A DNA stretch of 64,000 nucleotides, taken from contig NZ_JAATJC010000001.1 of NCBI RefSeq assembly GCF_011927725.1, positions 186,001 to 250,000 of the forward strand, in the 5' to 3' direction. Shown here in pieces: positions 1 through 9,980 of this stretch. The stretch is from Sphingomonas kaistensis (GTDB taxonomy: Bacteria > Pseudomonadota > Alphaproteobacteria > Sphingomonadales > Sphingomonadaceae). Within the stretch, counting starts at the first letter, position 1; every line of letters starts with the position of its first letter. A model generated the notes under the pieces. The model ran no database searches, had not been told where the DNA came from, and worked only from the letters and a program-made list of their open reading frames with translations. The position numbers were made by a program, and so were the translations under genes.

Positions 1-485
1 TCGTCGCCAACTATACCCTGCCGACCGACACTGTCGGGACGTTCCAGTTCAATCTCAGCGGCACCTACCTGACCCATTACAAGGTCGCGATCACCGAGAA
101 TGCGCCGCTGATCGATCGCCGCAACACGATCTTCTTCCCGCTCAAGTTCAAGGCCCGCGGGGCGATCTCGTGGGACCTCGATCCGATCAAGCTCTACGTC
201 CAGGCGACGCACGTGAACGGCTACACCAACAATGCGGTCGCCATCCCGCAGAAGGTGAAGAGCTACACCCCCATCGATGCCAGCATCTCGTGGGATATCG
301 GCGGCCGCGACGGTTCGGGCATGCTGTCGGGGCTGACGCTTGGGGCGGAAGTGCGCAACATGTTCGACATCAAGCCGCCGTACGTGAACCTGGCGCCGTC
401 TGGGAATGGCAGCGGCGGCTATGACGCCACGGTGGCAAGCCCGATCGGCCGCGAGCTCGCGGTCACCATCCGGGCCAAATATTGA
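1..485 (+). CDS. TonB-dependent receptor, C-terminal part (5' end cut by window)
   Basis: The frame is open from base 3 and encodes about 160 residues before the stop. It shows alternating amphipathic strands typical of an outer-membrane beta-barrel, a segment near the end reading LGAEVRNMFDIKPPYV, which resembles the penultimate strand region of TonB-dependent receptors, and a terminal aromatic residue (Y) as needed for barrel assembly. The plug domain and the start lie outside the window, so the ligand cannot be guessed. Its position next to the vanillate demethylation module suggests, but does not show, a role in uptake of aromatic compounds. Confidence 0.75.
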   Translation, partial: VANYTLPTDTVGTFQFNLSGTYLTHYKVAITENAPLIDRRNTIFFPLKFKARGAISWDLDPIKLYVQATHVNGYTNNAVAIPQKVKSYTPIDASISWDIGGRDGSGMLSGLTLGAEVRNMFDIKPPYVNLAPSGNGSGGYDATVASPIGRELAVTIRAKY

Positions 486-492
486 GCGCGAC

Positions 493-514
493 GGGGCGGC
501 TTGCGGGCCGCCCC
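493..514 (+). terminator. Stem-loop after the TonB receptor
   Basis: GGGGCGGC (493-500) pairs perfectly with GCCGCCCC (507-514) around a 6-base loop, 8 bases after the receptor stop codon. There is no T-run, so it may act as a rho-independent terminator only weakly or as a 3' mRNA stabiliser. Confidence 0.5.
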
Positions 515-522
515 CGCCACTC

Positions 523-702
523 CTAGCGGTAAGACGGCGCCAGGCCGGCGGCGCGAAGGCCGCGCCACCGCTGCCGGGCTTCCAGCAGGTAGCGGTGCTG
601 CTGAAGATCGCCGCGCGGCGGTGCACCGGTACGGACGCAGGCGATCGCCCGGGCCATCCGGTCGAGCATCTCGCCTTCCGACAAACTGCGCTCCTGAGCC
701 AT
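523..702 (-). CDS. Small hypothetical protein (59 aa)
   Basis: An uninterrupted 59-codon frame runs from ATG at 702 to TAG at 523 on the minus strand, filling the otherwise empty 290-base gap between the TonB receptor and metF. It begins MAQERSLSEGEMLDRMARAI and ends in an Arg/Leu-rich helix-like stretch finishing LAPSYR. The composition is polar and basic, with no membrane segment or signal peptide. The ribosome binding site is weak. I do not recognise the family; it could be a real small cytosolic protein or a chance frame in GC-rich DNA. Confidence 0.4.
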   Translation of the reverse strand: MAQERSLSEGEMLDRMARAIACVRTGAPPRGDLQQHRYLLEARQRWRGLRAAGLAPSYR

Positions 703-739
703 GACCGATGCCTAACGGCTTTACCCGGCCCCAGCAAGA

Positions 740-758
740 TCGTACGTAAGGCATACGG
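740..758. promoter_or_regulatory. Candidate MarR-type operator upstream of metF
   Basis: TCGTACGTAAGGCATACGG contains the inverted pair CGTA...TACG. Its 15-base core GTACGTAAGGCATAC matches the core in front of ligM (GTAGGTGATACATAC) at 11 of 15 positions. It ends 18 bases before the metF start codon, a position suited to repression. It is one of three such sites in the first 4 kb. Confidence 0.5.
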
Positions 759-776
759 TTTTGCTGGAGGCAGGTG

Positions 777-1649
777 ATGGCATCGTCAGGTCGCATGGCA
801 ACGGGCATCGATCCCCGGGCGCTGCTCGATCACTGGTCGATCGAGATTACCGCCAAGGACACCGACGACCTGGTCCGGGCCGCGCCGCTGATCCCGCCGG
901 GCACCAAGATCCCGGTGACCTTCCTGCCGAACGAGACGTTCGAGGCGCGGGTCAGCGCGGCGGCCACCGTGCGCCGCCTGGGCTTCATCCCCATCCCTCA
1001 CCTCTCCGCCCGCCGGATCCACTCGCGCGAGGAACTGGAGGGCTTCCTGTCCGCCCTCCAGCGCGAGGCGGCGATCGATCATGCGTTCGTGGTCGCCGGC
1101 GATCCGCCCGAGCCGATGGGCCCGTTCGCCGATGCACTGGCTCTGATCCAGTCGGACCTGCTCGCCGCCCACGGCGTCACCCGGGTCGGCATCTCGGGTT
1201 ACCCCGAAGGCCACCCGGAGATTGGCAGCGACAAATTGTGGGACGCAGGCCGCGACAAGCGCCTGGCGCTGCAGGAGCGCGGCCATGACTTCGCCATCGT
1301 CACCCAATTCGCGTTCGATGCCGGGCCGGTGCTGAAGTGGATCGCCCATCAGCGCGCCGAGGGCATCCAGGCGCTGATCCGGGTCGGCGTGCCGGGACCC
1401 GCCAGCGTCAAGACATTGCTCCGCTTCGCCGCCCGCTGCGGGGTCGGCGCCTCGGCCAAGGTGATGAGCCGCTATGGCCTGTCGATGACCCGGCTGCTGG
1501 GCAATGCCGGCCCCGACCGGCTGATCGAGGATCTCGCCGCCGGCCTCGACCCGGCGATCCACGGCGACGTGCGCCTGCACTTCTATCCCTTCGGCGGGAT
1601 TGAAAACACCGCCGCGTGGATCCGCAATTATCGAAAGAAATTGGCCTGA
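777..1649 (+). CDS. metF: Methylenetetrahydrofolate reductase
   Basis: About 290 residues, the usual bacterial MetF length, forming a single FAD-dependent TIM barrel. Family landmarks include the early ITAKD segment, the strand VTFLPNETFEARV, GISGYPEGHPEI, and the C-terminal FYPFGGIENTAAWI. The enzyme interconverts 5,10-methylene- and 5-methyl-tetrahydrofolate in the cytosol. The start at 777 is chosen because GGAGG (766-770) lies 6 bases upstream; a GTG at 774 is possible but worse spaced. It converges on ligM, whose O-demethylation makes 5-methyl-THF, so here it probably runs in the oxidative direction to recover methyl groups as methylene-THF. This pairing is known from Sphingobium SYK-6. 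A putative operator shared with ligM lies just upstream. Confidence 0.88.
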   Translation: MASSGRMATGIDPRALLDHWSIEITAKDTDDLVRAAPLIPPGTKIPVTFLPNETFEARVSAAATVRRLGFIPIPHLSARRIHSREELEGFLSALQREAAIDHAFVVAGDPPEPMGPFADALALIQSDLLAAHGVTRVGISGYPEGHPEIGSDKLWDAGRDKRLALQERGHDFAIVTQFAFDAGPVLKWIAHQRAEGIQALIRVGVPGPASVKTLLRFAARCGVGASAKVMSRYGLSMTRLLGNAGPDRLIEDLAAGLDPAIHGDVRLHFYPFGGIENTAAWIRNYRKKLA

Positions 1650-1687
1650 ACGGGCGCCGCACCAGTGACGGTGCGGCGCCCGTTCAG
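1646..1687. terminator. Strong bidirectional stem-loop between metF and ligM
   Basis: An 18-base perfect inverted repeat, CTGAACGGGCGCCGCACC (1646-1663) and its complement (1670-1687), encloses the 6-base loop AGTGAC. The left arm includes the metF stop codon, and the ligM stop is 6 bases beyond the right arm. It can fold on either strand and separates the convergent genes. It has no T-run. Confidence 0.75.
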
Positions 1688-1692
1688 AGGCG

Positions 1693-3643
<1,951 letters not shown>

Positions 3644-3705
3644 CCGTCGCTCCCCACGTTGCCACTTGCTGTTGCCCAAGAAACCGGAAGGTTCAAGCAC
3701 GGCTG

Positions 3706-3735
3706 ATATTGTATGTTGCACAAACGTTTTGTGCA
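3706..3735. promoter_or_regulatory. Divergent marR/purU operator region
   Basis: Two overlapping elements are visible. ATATTGTATGT (3706-3716) repeats the ligM promoter element; the core at 3711-3725, read on the minus strand as GTTTGTGCAACATAC, matches the ligM core at 11 of 15 positions. Beside it is a near-perfect palindrome, TGCACAAA-CGT-TTTGTGCA (3717-3735), with 8-base arms. It lies between the divergent starts of marR (3643) and purU (3773) and probably gives autoregulation plus control of purU. Confidence 0.6.
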
Positions 3736-3772
3736 CGCTTACACTTGTGGAGCAGATTAAGGGAGAAGCGGC

Positions 3773-4618
3773 ATGGGACGAATGGTGCTGACATTGTCCT
3801 GCCAGGACCGTCCGGGCATCGTGGCGGCTGTCAGCCAGCGCTTGTTCGCCGACGGCGGCAACGTGGTCGAGGCGCAGCAGTTCAACGACCAGTCGAACGA
3901 CCGCTTCTTCATGCGCATCCTATTCGACACCGAGCGCGACGTCGCGGCGTGGCAGGCCGGCCTGCAGCCCATCGCGGACGAGTTCGGCTTCGATTGGCGG
4001 ATCCGCTCGGTCGACCAGCCGCGCAAGGTCCTGCTGATGGTGTCCAAGTTCGACCATTGCCTCGGCGACCTGTTGTATCGCTACCGGCTCGGGGAGCTGC
4101 CGATGGAGGTCGTCGCGATCATCGGCAACCACCCGCGCGAGGTGCTGACCACTTCGCTGATCGGCGACATCCCCTATCACCACCTGCCTGTCACGGCAGC
4201 GACCAAGGCCGAACAGGAAGCCGCGGTGCGCAAGATCGCGGAGGACGGCGGCGCCGAGCTGGTGGTGCTTGCCCGCTACATGCAGATCCTGTCCGACGAA
4301 TTCTCCGCCTGGCTGGCCGGACGCTGCATCAACATTCACCACAGCTTCCTGCCGGGCTTCAAGGGCGCCAAGCCCTATCACCAGGCGCACGAGCGGGGGG
4401 TGAAGATGATCGGCGCGACTGCCCATTATGTCACCGCCGACCTCGATGAAGGCCCGATCATCGCCCAGGACGTCGAGCAGATCAGCCACGCCGACACGCC
4501 TGCCGACCTGGTCCGCAAGGGCCGCGACATCGAACGTCGCGTCCTTGCCACCGCAGTCCGCTTCCATCTCGAGGACCGGGTCCTCGTGAACGGGTCCCGC
4601 ACCGTCGTCTTCCGTTAG
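3773..4618 (+). CDS. purU: Formyltetrahydrofolate deformylase
   Basis: 281 residues in the usual PurU layout: an N-terminal ACT domain ([20 protein letters not shown], about 5-80) and a C-terminal formyl-transferase fold with the catalytic Asn/His/Asp region [16 protein letters not shown] and [16 protein letters not shown]. The enzyme hydrolyses 10-formyl-THF to formate and THF in the cytosol. GGGAG lies upstream of the ATG. In this setting it would free THF loaded with demethylation-derived carbon, so that LigM can keep working. SYK-6 uses the formate-THF ligase LigH with metF in the equivalent gene group; no such ligase is present in this window. The divergent MarR site suggests induction together with ligM. 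Confidence 0.9.
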   Translation: MGRMVLTLSCQDRPGIVAAVSQRLFADGGNVVEAQQFNDQSNDRFFMRILFDTERDVAAWQAGLQPIADEFGFDWRIRSVDQPRKVLLMVSKFDHCLGDLLYRYRLGELPMEVVAIIGNHPREVLTTSLIGDIPYHHLPVTAATKAEQEAAVRKIAEDGGAELVVLARYMQILSDEFSAWLAGRCINIHHSFLPGFKGAKPYHQAHERGVKMIGATAHYVTADLDEGPIIAQDVEQISHADTPADLVRKGRDIERRVLATAVRFHLEDRVLVNGSRTVVFR

Positions 4619-4620
4619 GC

Positions 4621-4636
4621 CTGCAAGCGCTTGCAG
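4621..4636. promoter_or_regulatory. LacI-family operator candidate upstream of CocE hydrolase
   Basis: CTGCAAGCGCTTGCAG is a perfect 16-base palindrome with the central CG typical of LacI/GalR operators. It shares the TGCAAGCGCTT core with the site at 27884. It starts two bases after the purU stop and lies 51 bases before the chosen hydrolase start. A short stem-loop ending purU is an alternative reading. Confidence 0.6.
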
Positions 4637-4687
4637 TCATCCCGGCGGTTGCTATGCTGAATGACAAATTGCTGCGGGAGAATGACG

Positions 4688-6421
4688 ATGTTGCGATCGG
4701 TGCCTGGGCTCTCCCTTGCCGTCATGGCTCTGGGGGCTGCCGCCCCGGCCTCGGCGCAGAGCGATGTCCCGGTGGTTGAAACCTCGCGCTACCTCGAAAG
4801 CTTCGACGGCACCCGGATCGCCATCACCATCCTTCGCCCGGCGCAGGCGGGGCAGGTCATCACGGCCCTGCTGCCGGTGATCGTCACCCAGGATCGCGGC
4901 CAGGAAGGATCGGAGCGGGTCGCGGCCGCGCGGCGCTTCTTCCTCAACCGGGGCTATGTCATCGTTGCGCAGGACCGGCGCGGGGTCGGGGCGTCGTTCG
5001 GAATACAGAAGGGCTTCGTCAACGCCTTCGATGCCGAGGACGCCAAGACGGTGATCGAGTGGGCCGGCGCGCAGCCGTTCAGCAATGGCCGGGTGGTGTC
5101 GTGGGGCTGTTCCAACCAGGGTGCCTGGCAATATCTGGTCGCGACGCTGAAGCCGCGCCATCTGGTCGCCATTGCACCCTCCTGCGCGAGTCCGCAGTTT
5201 TTCGATCATGGGGTGATGACCAATGGCGTGCCGATGTTCCCGGCCGGCACCGCGCCTTTCTCCGGGGAGTGCCGCCAGGCGGCGCCTGAGCGTTTTCCGG
5301 CCCGTCCGGTGGCCGACGACCGTGACGGAGCCTTGCTCAAGGCGGCGCAGAAGACGCGCGGCTGCAACGCTCCGATGCTGGGACAATATTGGCGGACGAT
5401 GACGCGCGACGGCCTCAACCCCGTGACCGGCACCCGGCCCGGCCTTGCCGACAGCAGCATCACCCAGTGGCAGGCGGTCCGCGATTCCGGGATTCCGATG
5501 CTGCAGATCGGCGGCTGGTACGACGCCGCGGTGCTGGGCCAGATGCAGGGCCAGCGCTTGTGGGGCGGCAAGGTGATCATGGGTCCGTGGGTCCACGGCA
5601 ATGGCCTGCCTGCGGGCGCCACCTTCCCCAACGCCGCCCGCGACCTCCTCGAGGAGACCGGCCGCTGGTTCGACCATTATGCCAAGGGCGTGGCGAACGG
5701 CGCCGACAGGCCGGGGATCACCTATTACACGATGAATGCGCCCAAGGGCCGGGAATGGGGCTGGCGCGCAAGCTGGCCATCAGTGAGCGAGGGACAGACC
5801 AGTTTCTACCTGTCGCCGGCCGGCCTGTCGCGCACGCCGGTCCCTGCGGCACCGCCCGCCTCCTATGCCGAGCAGGCCGCCACCTGGTTCGAGGGCCGCT
5901 ACGAACCGCTCAGCCACTGGTGGGGCGGCGACATGGCCGCGACCGATGCCAGGATGCTCGGCCACCAGAGCAGCCCGCTTCCCGCCGATACGCGGATCAC
6001 CGGCACCCCGGCCCTGCGCCTGTGGCTGGGGTCCGACACGCCCGACGTCAATCTGTTCGCCGTGCTGCAGGATGTCAGCCCGGACGGGCGCTCGACCTAC
6101 GTCACCGATGGCCGGCTGCGGGTCGCGTCGCGGCGGATCACCACCGCGCCCTTTCCCAACTCGATCCAATATTGGAAGCCGAACTATGGCTCTGACCAAC
6201 AGCCGCTGAAGCCCGGCGAGGTGGTCGAGGCGGCGTTCGAATTCTACCCCATCTCCTACGTGTTCAAGCGCGGGCACCGCCTGCGGCTGAGCATCGCGAC
6301 CACCATCGGCAAGGATTATCAGGCGCTGTCCGCCAATCGCGGAAAGGCCCCGACCATCACGGTCCTGCGCGACGCAGCGCACCCCTCGCGGCTGCTGCTT
6401 CCGATCGTCCCCAACAACTAG
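4688..6421 (+). CDS. CocE/NonD-family alpha/beta hydrolase, exported
   Basis: Starting at the ATG at 4688 (GGGAG seven bases upstream) gives about 577 residues. A signal peptide ends near GAAAPASAQ. The N-terminal alpha/beta-hydrolase part has YVIVAQDRRGVGAS, and the nucleophile elbow is SWGCSNQG (G-C-S-N-Q-G). The C-terminal jelly-roll domain (PPD_C/DUF-type, ending near ATTIGKDYQALS) is typical of cocaine esterase, X-Pro dipeptidyl peptidase and cephalosporin acylase relatives. It probably hydrolyses an ester or amide in the periplasm; the substrate is unknown. The LacI-type palindrome upstream links it to the P450/tannase regulon. Its stop codon shares the palindrome CTAG with the convergent gene. 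Confidence 0.8.
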   Translation: MLRSVPGLSLAVMALGAAAPASAQSDVPVVETSRYLESFDGTRIAITILRPAQAGQVITALLPVIVTQDRGQEGSERVAAARRFFLNRGYVIVAQDRRGVGASFGIQKGFVNAFDAEDAKTVIEWAGAQPFSNGRVVSWGCSNQGAWQYLVATLKPRHLVAIAPSCASPQFFDHGVMTNGVPMFPAGTAPFSGECRQAAPERFPARPVADDRDGALLKAAQKTRGCNAPMLGQYWRTMTRDGLNPVTGTRPGLADSSITQWQAVRDSGIPMLQIGGWYDAAVLGQMQGQRLWGGKVIMGPWVHGNGLPAGATFPNAARDLLEETGRWFDHYAKGVANGADRPGITYYTMNAPKGREWGWRASWPSVSEGQTSFYLSPAGLSRTPVPAAPPASYAEQAATWFEGRYEPLSHWWGGDMAATDARMLGHQSSPLPADTRITGTPALRLWLGSDTPDVNLFAVLQDVSPDGRSTYVTDGRLRVASRRITTAPFPNSIQYWKPNYGSDQQPLKPGEVVEAAFEFYPISYVFKRGHRLRLSIATTIGKDYQALSANRGKAPTITVLRDAAHPSRLLLPIVPNN

Positions 6422-8733
6422 CGGCGCGCGCGGAAGCGGGTGACCTCGCCCTCGAGGAAGGCGACGATCCGGGCGTCGACTTCGGCCGCGTCGCTGCTTT
6501 CCTGATTGTAATTGTCGAGGTCGAGCGAAAGCACCGGCACCCCCGCCCGGCGCAGCGCGCGGAGCACGAACGGGTCGGCGTCGGACAAGGCGATCGCGCC
6601 GTCGACCCGGTGGGTTTCGGCTTCCTTGACGTGCCACGCCCCGGCCCAGGTCGGCATCCGCAGTTCATCGCCCATCGTCACGAACCGCGCCGCCAGCGCG
6701 CGCATCGGCTCCTGCCCGGGCGCGGTGCGTCGGATATAGCCGTCAGCGGCGAGCGCGAGATACATCGACCAGACGAAGACCGCGCCGTGGCTTTCCTCCC
6801 AGCGCTGGTAGAAGCCCATGTCGCTCCACATGCCGCGGCCGATCCACATCAGCCGCAGCTTTTCGTCGGCGCAGGCCACCTCCCCCGCCGCGTCGCGGGC
6901 CGCCACTTCCTCGTAAAAGGCCCTGGCGGCATCGCGCGCCCATTCGGTCCCGCGATGCCACTGCGGGACCATGGTCGCGGGCATGGTGTCGCTGATCGAC
7001 ACCGGGGCCCTTGGCGCCGAGGCGATGAGGTCGCGGGTGCGGCGGTAATAATCCTCCTGCTCGTTCACCAGCTCCATGATCGCGGCAAAGCGCGCCGGGT
7101 CGAAGCGATGGCCGCTTGCCCGTTCGAGCCGCTCGATCAGCGCGTGAAGCTCGGCGGTCATCAGGTCGAGCCGCTCGGGCTCCAGCGTCTCCTCCCAGCG
7201 ATCAAGCAGGCTGTCCCACCAGTCGATCGGAAATTCGAGCCGGGTCTCGGCGCTGCGTTCGAACAGGAACAGGTCGGCGCCCGTCTCGCGCGCCCAATGG
7301 TCGTAGATGCGCGGCGTCGCGTCGGTGCCCAGAACCGCCTGCACGAAGGCCGGCCGCGGAAGCCCGCCCCACGGCGCATCGGCCTCGCTCTCGTCAAAGG
7401 CCGAGGCTATCCCTTGCGCGCTATAGGCCTCGACCTCGCTCGGGTAGCCATGCTCCTGTAACAGGTGGAAATAGCGCCCCGACTGCTGCTTGGCGGCGAC
7501 GATCGAGGCCCACCACTGGTTGACCACGAATGGGATGTTCATCGCCCGAAGCACTTCCTGGGGCGAGTTGGCGTTGACCACCGCCAGCTTTTCGCCGCGC
7601 GCCACCGCCTCGCGGATGCCCTGGAACCAGCCCCTCTGGAAGCTTCCGAAGCTGGCGATCGAGGCCAGCGACTTGCGGCTGCGCTGGCCGGCGGCGCGCG
7701 GGGGTCGGGCGGCGTCCGTGGCCGGCGGTGGCGCTTCCGAGAAGCTTCCGATCACGTCGACCCTGTGTCCGGCTGCCTTGAGGCCGTCGCGCAGGAAGCC
7801 GGAGTCCCAAGCGGTCGCTTCCTCGCCGCGGCTCTGCACGATCAAGGCGTGATCGAGCTGCAATTCGGCCATTCGCCCGGTGATCGCCTCCAGGCGCTGG
7901 GCCGCGGGCAACAGCATGCGCGGCGCGAGGCGCTCCGGATCGGCGAGGCCCGCCGGCGTGTCCGGACTGGTCGCCCAGGCGGCGAGCAGCGGGTCGCCCC
8001 AATCCTGGTCGTCGGCGCCCGCCACATAGTGCTGCTGTTCGAGCTCGCGCTGGCGGGCGGTCGAGAACTGCGGCGAGCCCAGCACGAAGGTCCGCCGGCC
8101 GTTGGGATGCGCGTCGGGCAAGGCTGCGACCAATTGGGTCCAGCTGACCGGCTCCAGCGCGCAGGCGGCACCAATGGCGGCGATGCGGGCGACGCCGGCC
8201 AGCGGCGCGACCTGCGCCACGCGCGCGCGTTCGAGCGCTGCCTCGCGGGCCAGTGCCCCCTCCCCGGCCGGCCCGCCAAGCTCCTCCAGCCATTCGACCA
8301 GCTGCGCCAAGCGTTGCTCATTGTAGTGACGGCTCGATGGCCTTGGCAGGTGCAGGAGGTCGAGCAGGTGGATCGGGCGCGGCGGCAGGTCGCCCATGCG
8401 AACCAGTTCGCGCACCGCGGCGAAGATCTGCGGCAGGTCGCTATCGGCGCGGGTGAACAGAATCGGATCGCCCGAGGTATCAGCGGCGATCTGCTGCAAT
8501 AGCGACTGGCCGCGCTGCGACAGCAGGCCGGCACCCGCCAGCGCATCGGCATCGGGGGTCGGACCCGGGCGGGGCACCATCCGCACCGGCGCAAGGCCAT
8601 GGGCGCGAAGCAGGGCGTAGGGCGCATCCTGGCCAACGACGCGGATCACCCGGCGGCCCTGCCCCCGCAGTTCGTCCGCAACCTCGCCAGGATGGTCGCA
8701 GGCGTGGACCAGCCGGGCAAGCGCGTCGTCCAT
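6418..8733 (-). CDS. Fused 2-hydroxyacyl-CoA dehydratase-like protein (HgdB/FldBC superfamily)
   Basis: 771 residues that look like two D-component subunits joined. The second half carries family landmarks: VNANSPQEVLRAMNIPFV, the segment FPIDWWDSLLDRW, NEQEDYYRRTRDLI, and near the end VDGAIALSDADPFVLRALRRAGVPVLSLDLDN. The superfamily normally binds [4Fe-4S] clusters through conserved cysteines and eliminates water from 2-hydroxyacyl-CoA, or reduces benzoyl-CoA. This protein has only three cysteines in total, near residues 12, 190 and 625, and the usual cluster positions read EAYSAQG and SDADP instead. No HgdC/BadF-type ATPase activator is nearby. It is the last gene of the TRAP/CoA-transferase operon, with a TGATG overlap. 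The family call is fairly secure; the activity is not. Confidence 0.65.
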   Translation of the reverse strand: MDDALARLVHACDHPGEVADELRGQGRRVIRVVGQDAPYALLRAHGLAPVRMVPRPGPTPDADALAGAGLLSQRGQSLLQQIAADTSGDPILFTRADSDLPQIFAAVRELVRMGDLPPRPIHLLDLLHLPRPSSRHYNEQRLAQLVEWLEELGGPAGEGALAREAALERARVAQVAPLAGVARIAAIGAACALEPVSWTQLVAALPDAHPNGRRTFVLGSPQFSTARQRELEQQHYVAGADDQDWGDPLLAAWATSPDTPAGLADPERLAPRMLLPAAQRLEAITGRMAELQLDHALIVQSRGEEATAWDSGFLRDGLKAAGHRVDVIGSFSEAPPPATDAARPPRAAGQRSRKSLASIASFGSFQRGWFQGIREAVARGEKLAVVNANSPQEVLRAMNIPFVVNQWWASIVAAKQQSGRYFHLLQEHGYPSEVEAYSAQGIASAFDESEADAPWGGLPRPAFVQAVLGTDATPRIYDHWARETGADLFLFERSAETRLEFPIDWWDSLLDRWEETLEPERLDLMTAELHALIERLERASGHRFDPARFAAIMELVNEQEDYYRRTRDLIASAPRAPVSISDTMPATMVPQWHRGTEWARDAARAFYEEVAARDAAGEVACADEKLRLMWIGRGMWSDMGFYQRWEESHGAVFVWSMYLALAADGYIRRTAPGQEPMRALAARFVTMGDELRMPTWAGAWHVKEAETHRVDGAIALSDADPFVLRALRRAGVPVLSLDLDNYNQESSDAAEVDARIVAFLEGEVTRFRARR

Positions 8734-9980
8734 CAGATCACGCCCTTGGCGCGAAGCTCCGCGATGCGCGCTTCCGAATAGCCGAGCGTTTGCGCCAGCA
8801 CCCGGTCGTTATGTTCCCCGACGTGGATCGGCAGCACGTCGTCGAAGCCGGTGTCGGCATCGGAGAAAGTGATCGGGATGCCTGCGGTCCTGAGGTTATC
8901 GTTGTTTTCATAAGCCGGGTGCGCGACCGGCACCGCCTCGTGGCGCGCAATCACGCGGGGATCCTGAAGCGCCTCGTCGGGATGACGGACCGGTGCGACC
9001 GGAACGCCCTCGGCTTCCAGCAACGCGACCGCCTGCTTGACGGTGAGGCCGCTAGACCAGGCATTGATCTGTCGCTCTAACTCGGCGGCATTGGCGACGC
9101 GGGTGTCGCGGGAAGCGAAGCGAGCGTCGTCGCCCAGCTGCGGCTGGCCCATCGCGCGGAACAGGCCGCGCGCCAGTTTTTCGTGCACCGCGACCAGCGC
9201 GATATAGCCGTCGGCGCATTCGAACACCCCGAACGGCGACAGGCGCTGGACCGTCAGCCCGGTCCGCGCCTGCATCCCCGCCGCAGCCATCGCCGACCAG
9301 TTCTCGATCGCGACGAAGCTGGTCAGCGCGCCGAGCATCGACACGTCGATATGCTGGCCAAGGCCGGTGCGATGGCGCTGCTCCAGCGCGGAAAGGATTC
9401 CGATCACCGAGAACACCGGGGCAAGCATGTCGGCGATCGGAATGCCAATGCGGACCGGCGGTTCGTTCGCGCCGCCGCTGGCGTACATCGCGCCCGACAG
9501 CGCCTGGATGATGATGTCCATCGCCTTGCCGCCCTCGGGCGCGGTCGCGCCGAAGCCCGACAGCGAGCAGTAGATGATGCGCGGGTTGGCAGCCTTGGCC
9601 ACCTCGTAGCCGATGCCGAGCCGGTCGGCGGTGCCGGCGGTGAAATTCTCGACCACGATATCGGCGGTGCGGACGAGGTCGGAGAACACCGCCGCCGCGT
9701 CCGGTGCCTTGAGATTGAGCGACATGCCCAGCTTGCCGCGAGCGCGGGTCAGGTGCGAGATCGAGATGTCATCGTCGTGGGTTTTTTCGACCGTGATCCC
9801 GTCACGTCCGACATAAGGGCTGTTGTCGCGCGCCAGGTCGCCGCCGCGCGGGTCCTCGACCTTGATCACCTCCGCGCCCAGCCCGGCCAGCAGCAGGGTC
9901 GCATAAGGACCCGCCAGCGCGCGGGTGAGATCGATGACTCGCAGCCCGTCGAGCGGGCGTTCGCGGCTATGCTCGGTCAA
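8733..9980 (-). CDS. CaiB/BaiF (class III) CoA-transferase 1
   Basis: 415 residues from a TTG that overlaps the stop of the preceding gene (TTGA). The N-terminal nucleotide/CoA fold starts LDGLRVIDLTRALAGPYATLLLAGLGAEVIKVE, and the catalytic Asp lies in GKAMDIIIQALSGAM, five residues before the conserved ALSG. VENFTAGTADRLGIGYE and GQHIDVSM are further family motifs. The enzyme would move CoA between carboxylates through an aspartyl-CoA adduct in the cytosol. It is translationally coupled on both sides within the operon, so a CoA-ester substrate made here is the likely feed for the dehydratase-like protein. Substrate unknown. Confidence 0.85.
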   Translation of the reverse strand: MTEHSRERPLDGLRVIDLTRALAGPYATLLLAGLGAEVIKVEDPRGGDLARDNSPYVGRDGITVEKTHDDDISISHLTRARGKLGMSLNLKAPDAAAVFSDLVRTADIVVENFTAGTADRLGIGYEVAKAANPRIIYCSLSGFGATAPEGGKAMDIIIQALSGAMYASGGANEPPVRIGIPIADMLAPVFSVIGILSALEQRHRTGLGQHIDVSMLGALTSFVAIENWSAMAAAGMQARTGLTVQRLSPFGVFECADGYIALVAVHEKLARGLFRAMGQPQLGDDARFASRDTRVANAAELERQINAWSSGLTVKQAVALLEAEGVPVAPVRHPDEALQDPRVIARHEAVPVAHPAYENNDNLRTAGIPITFSDADTGFDDVLPIHVGEHNDRVLAQTLGYSEARIAELRAKGVI

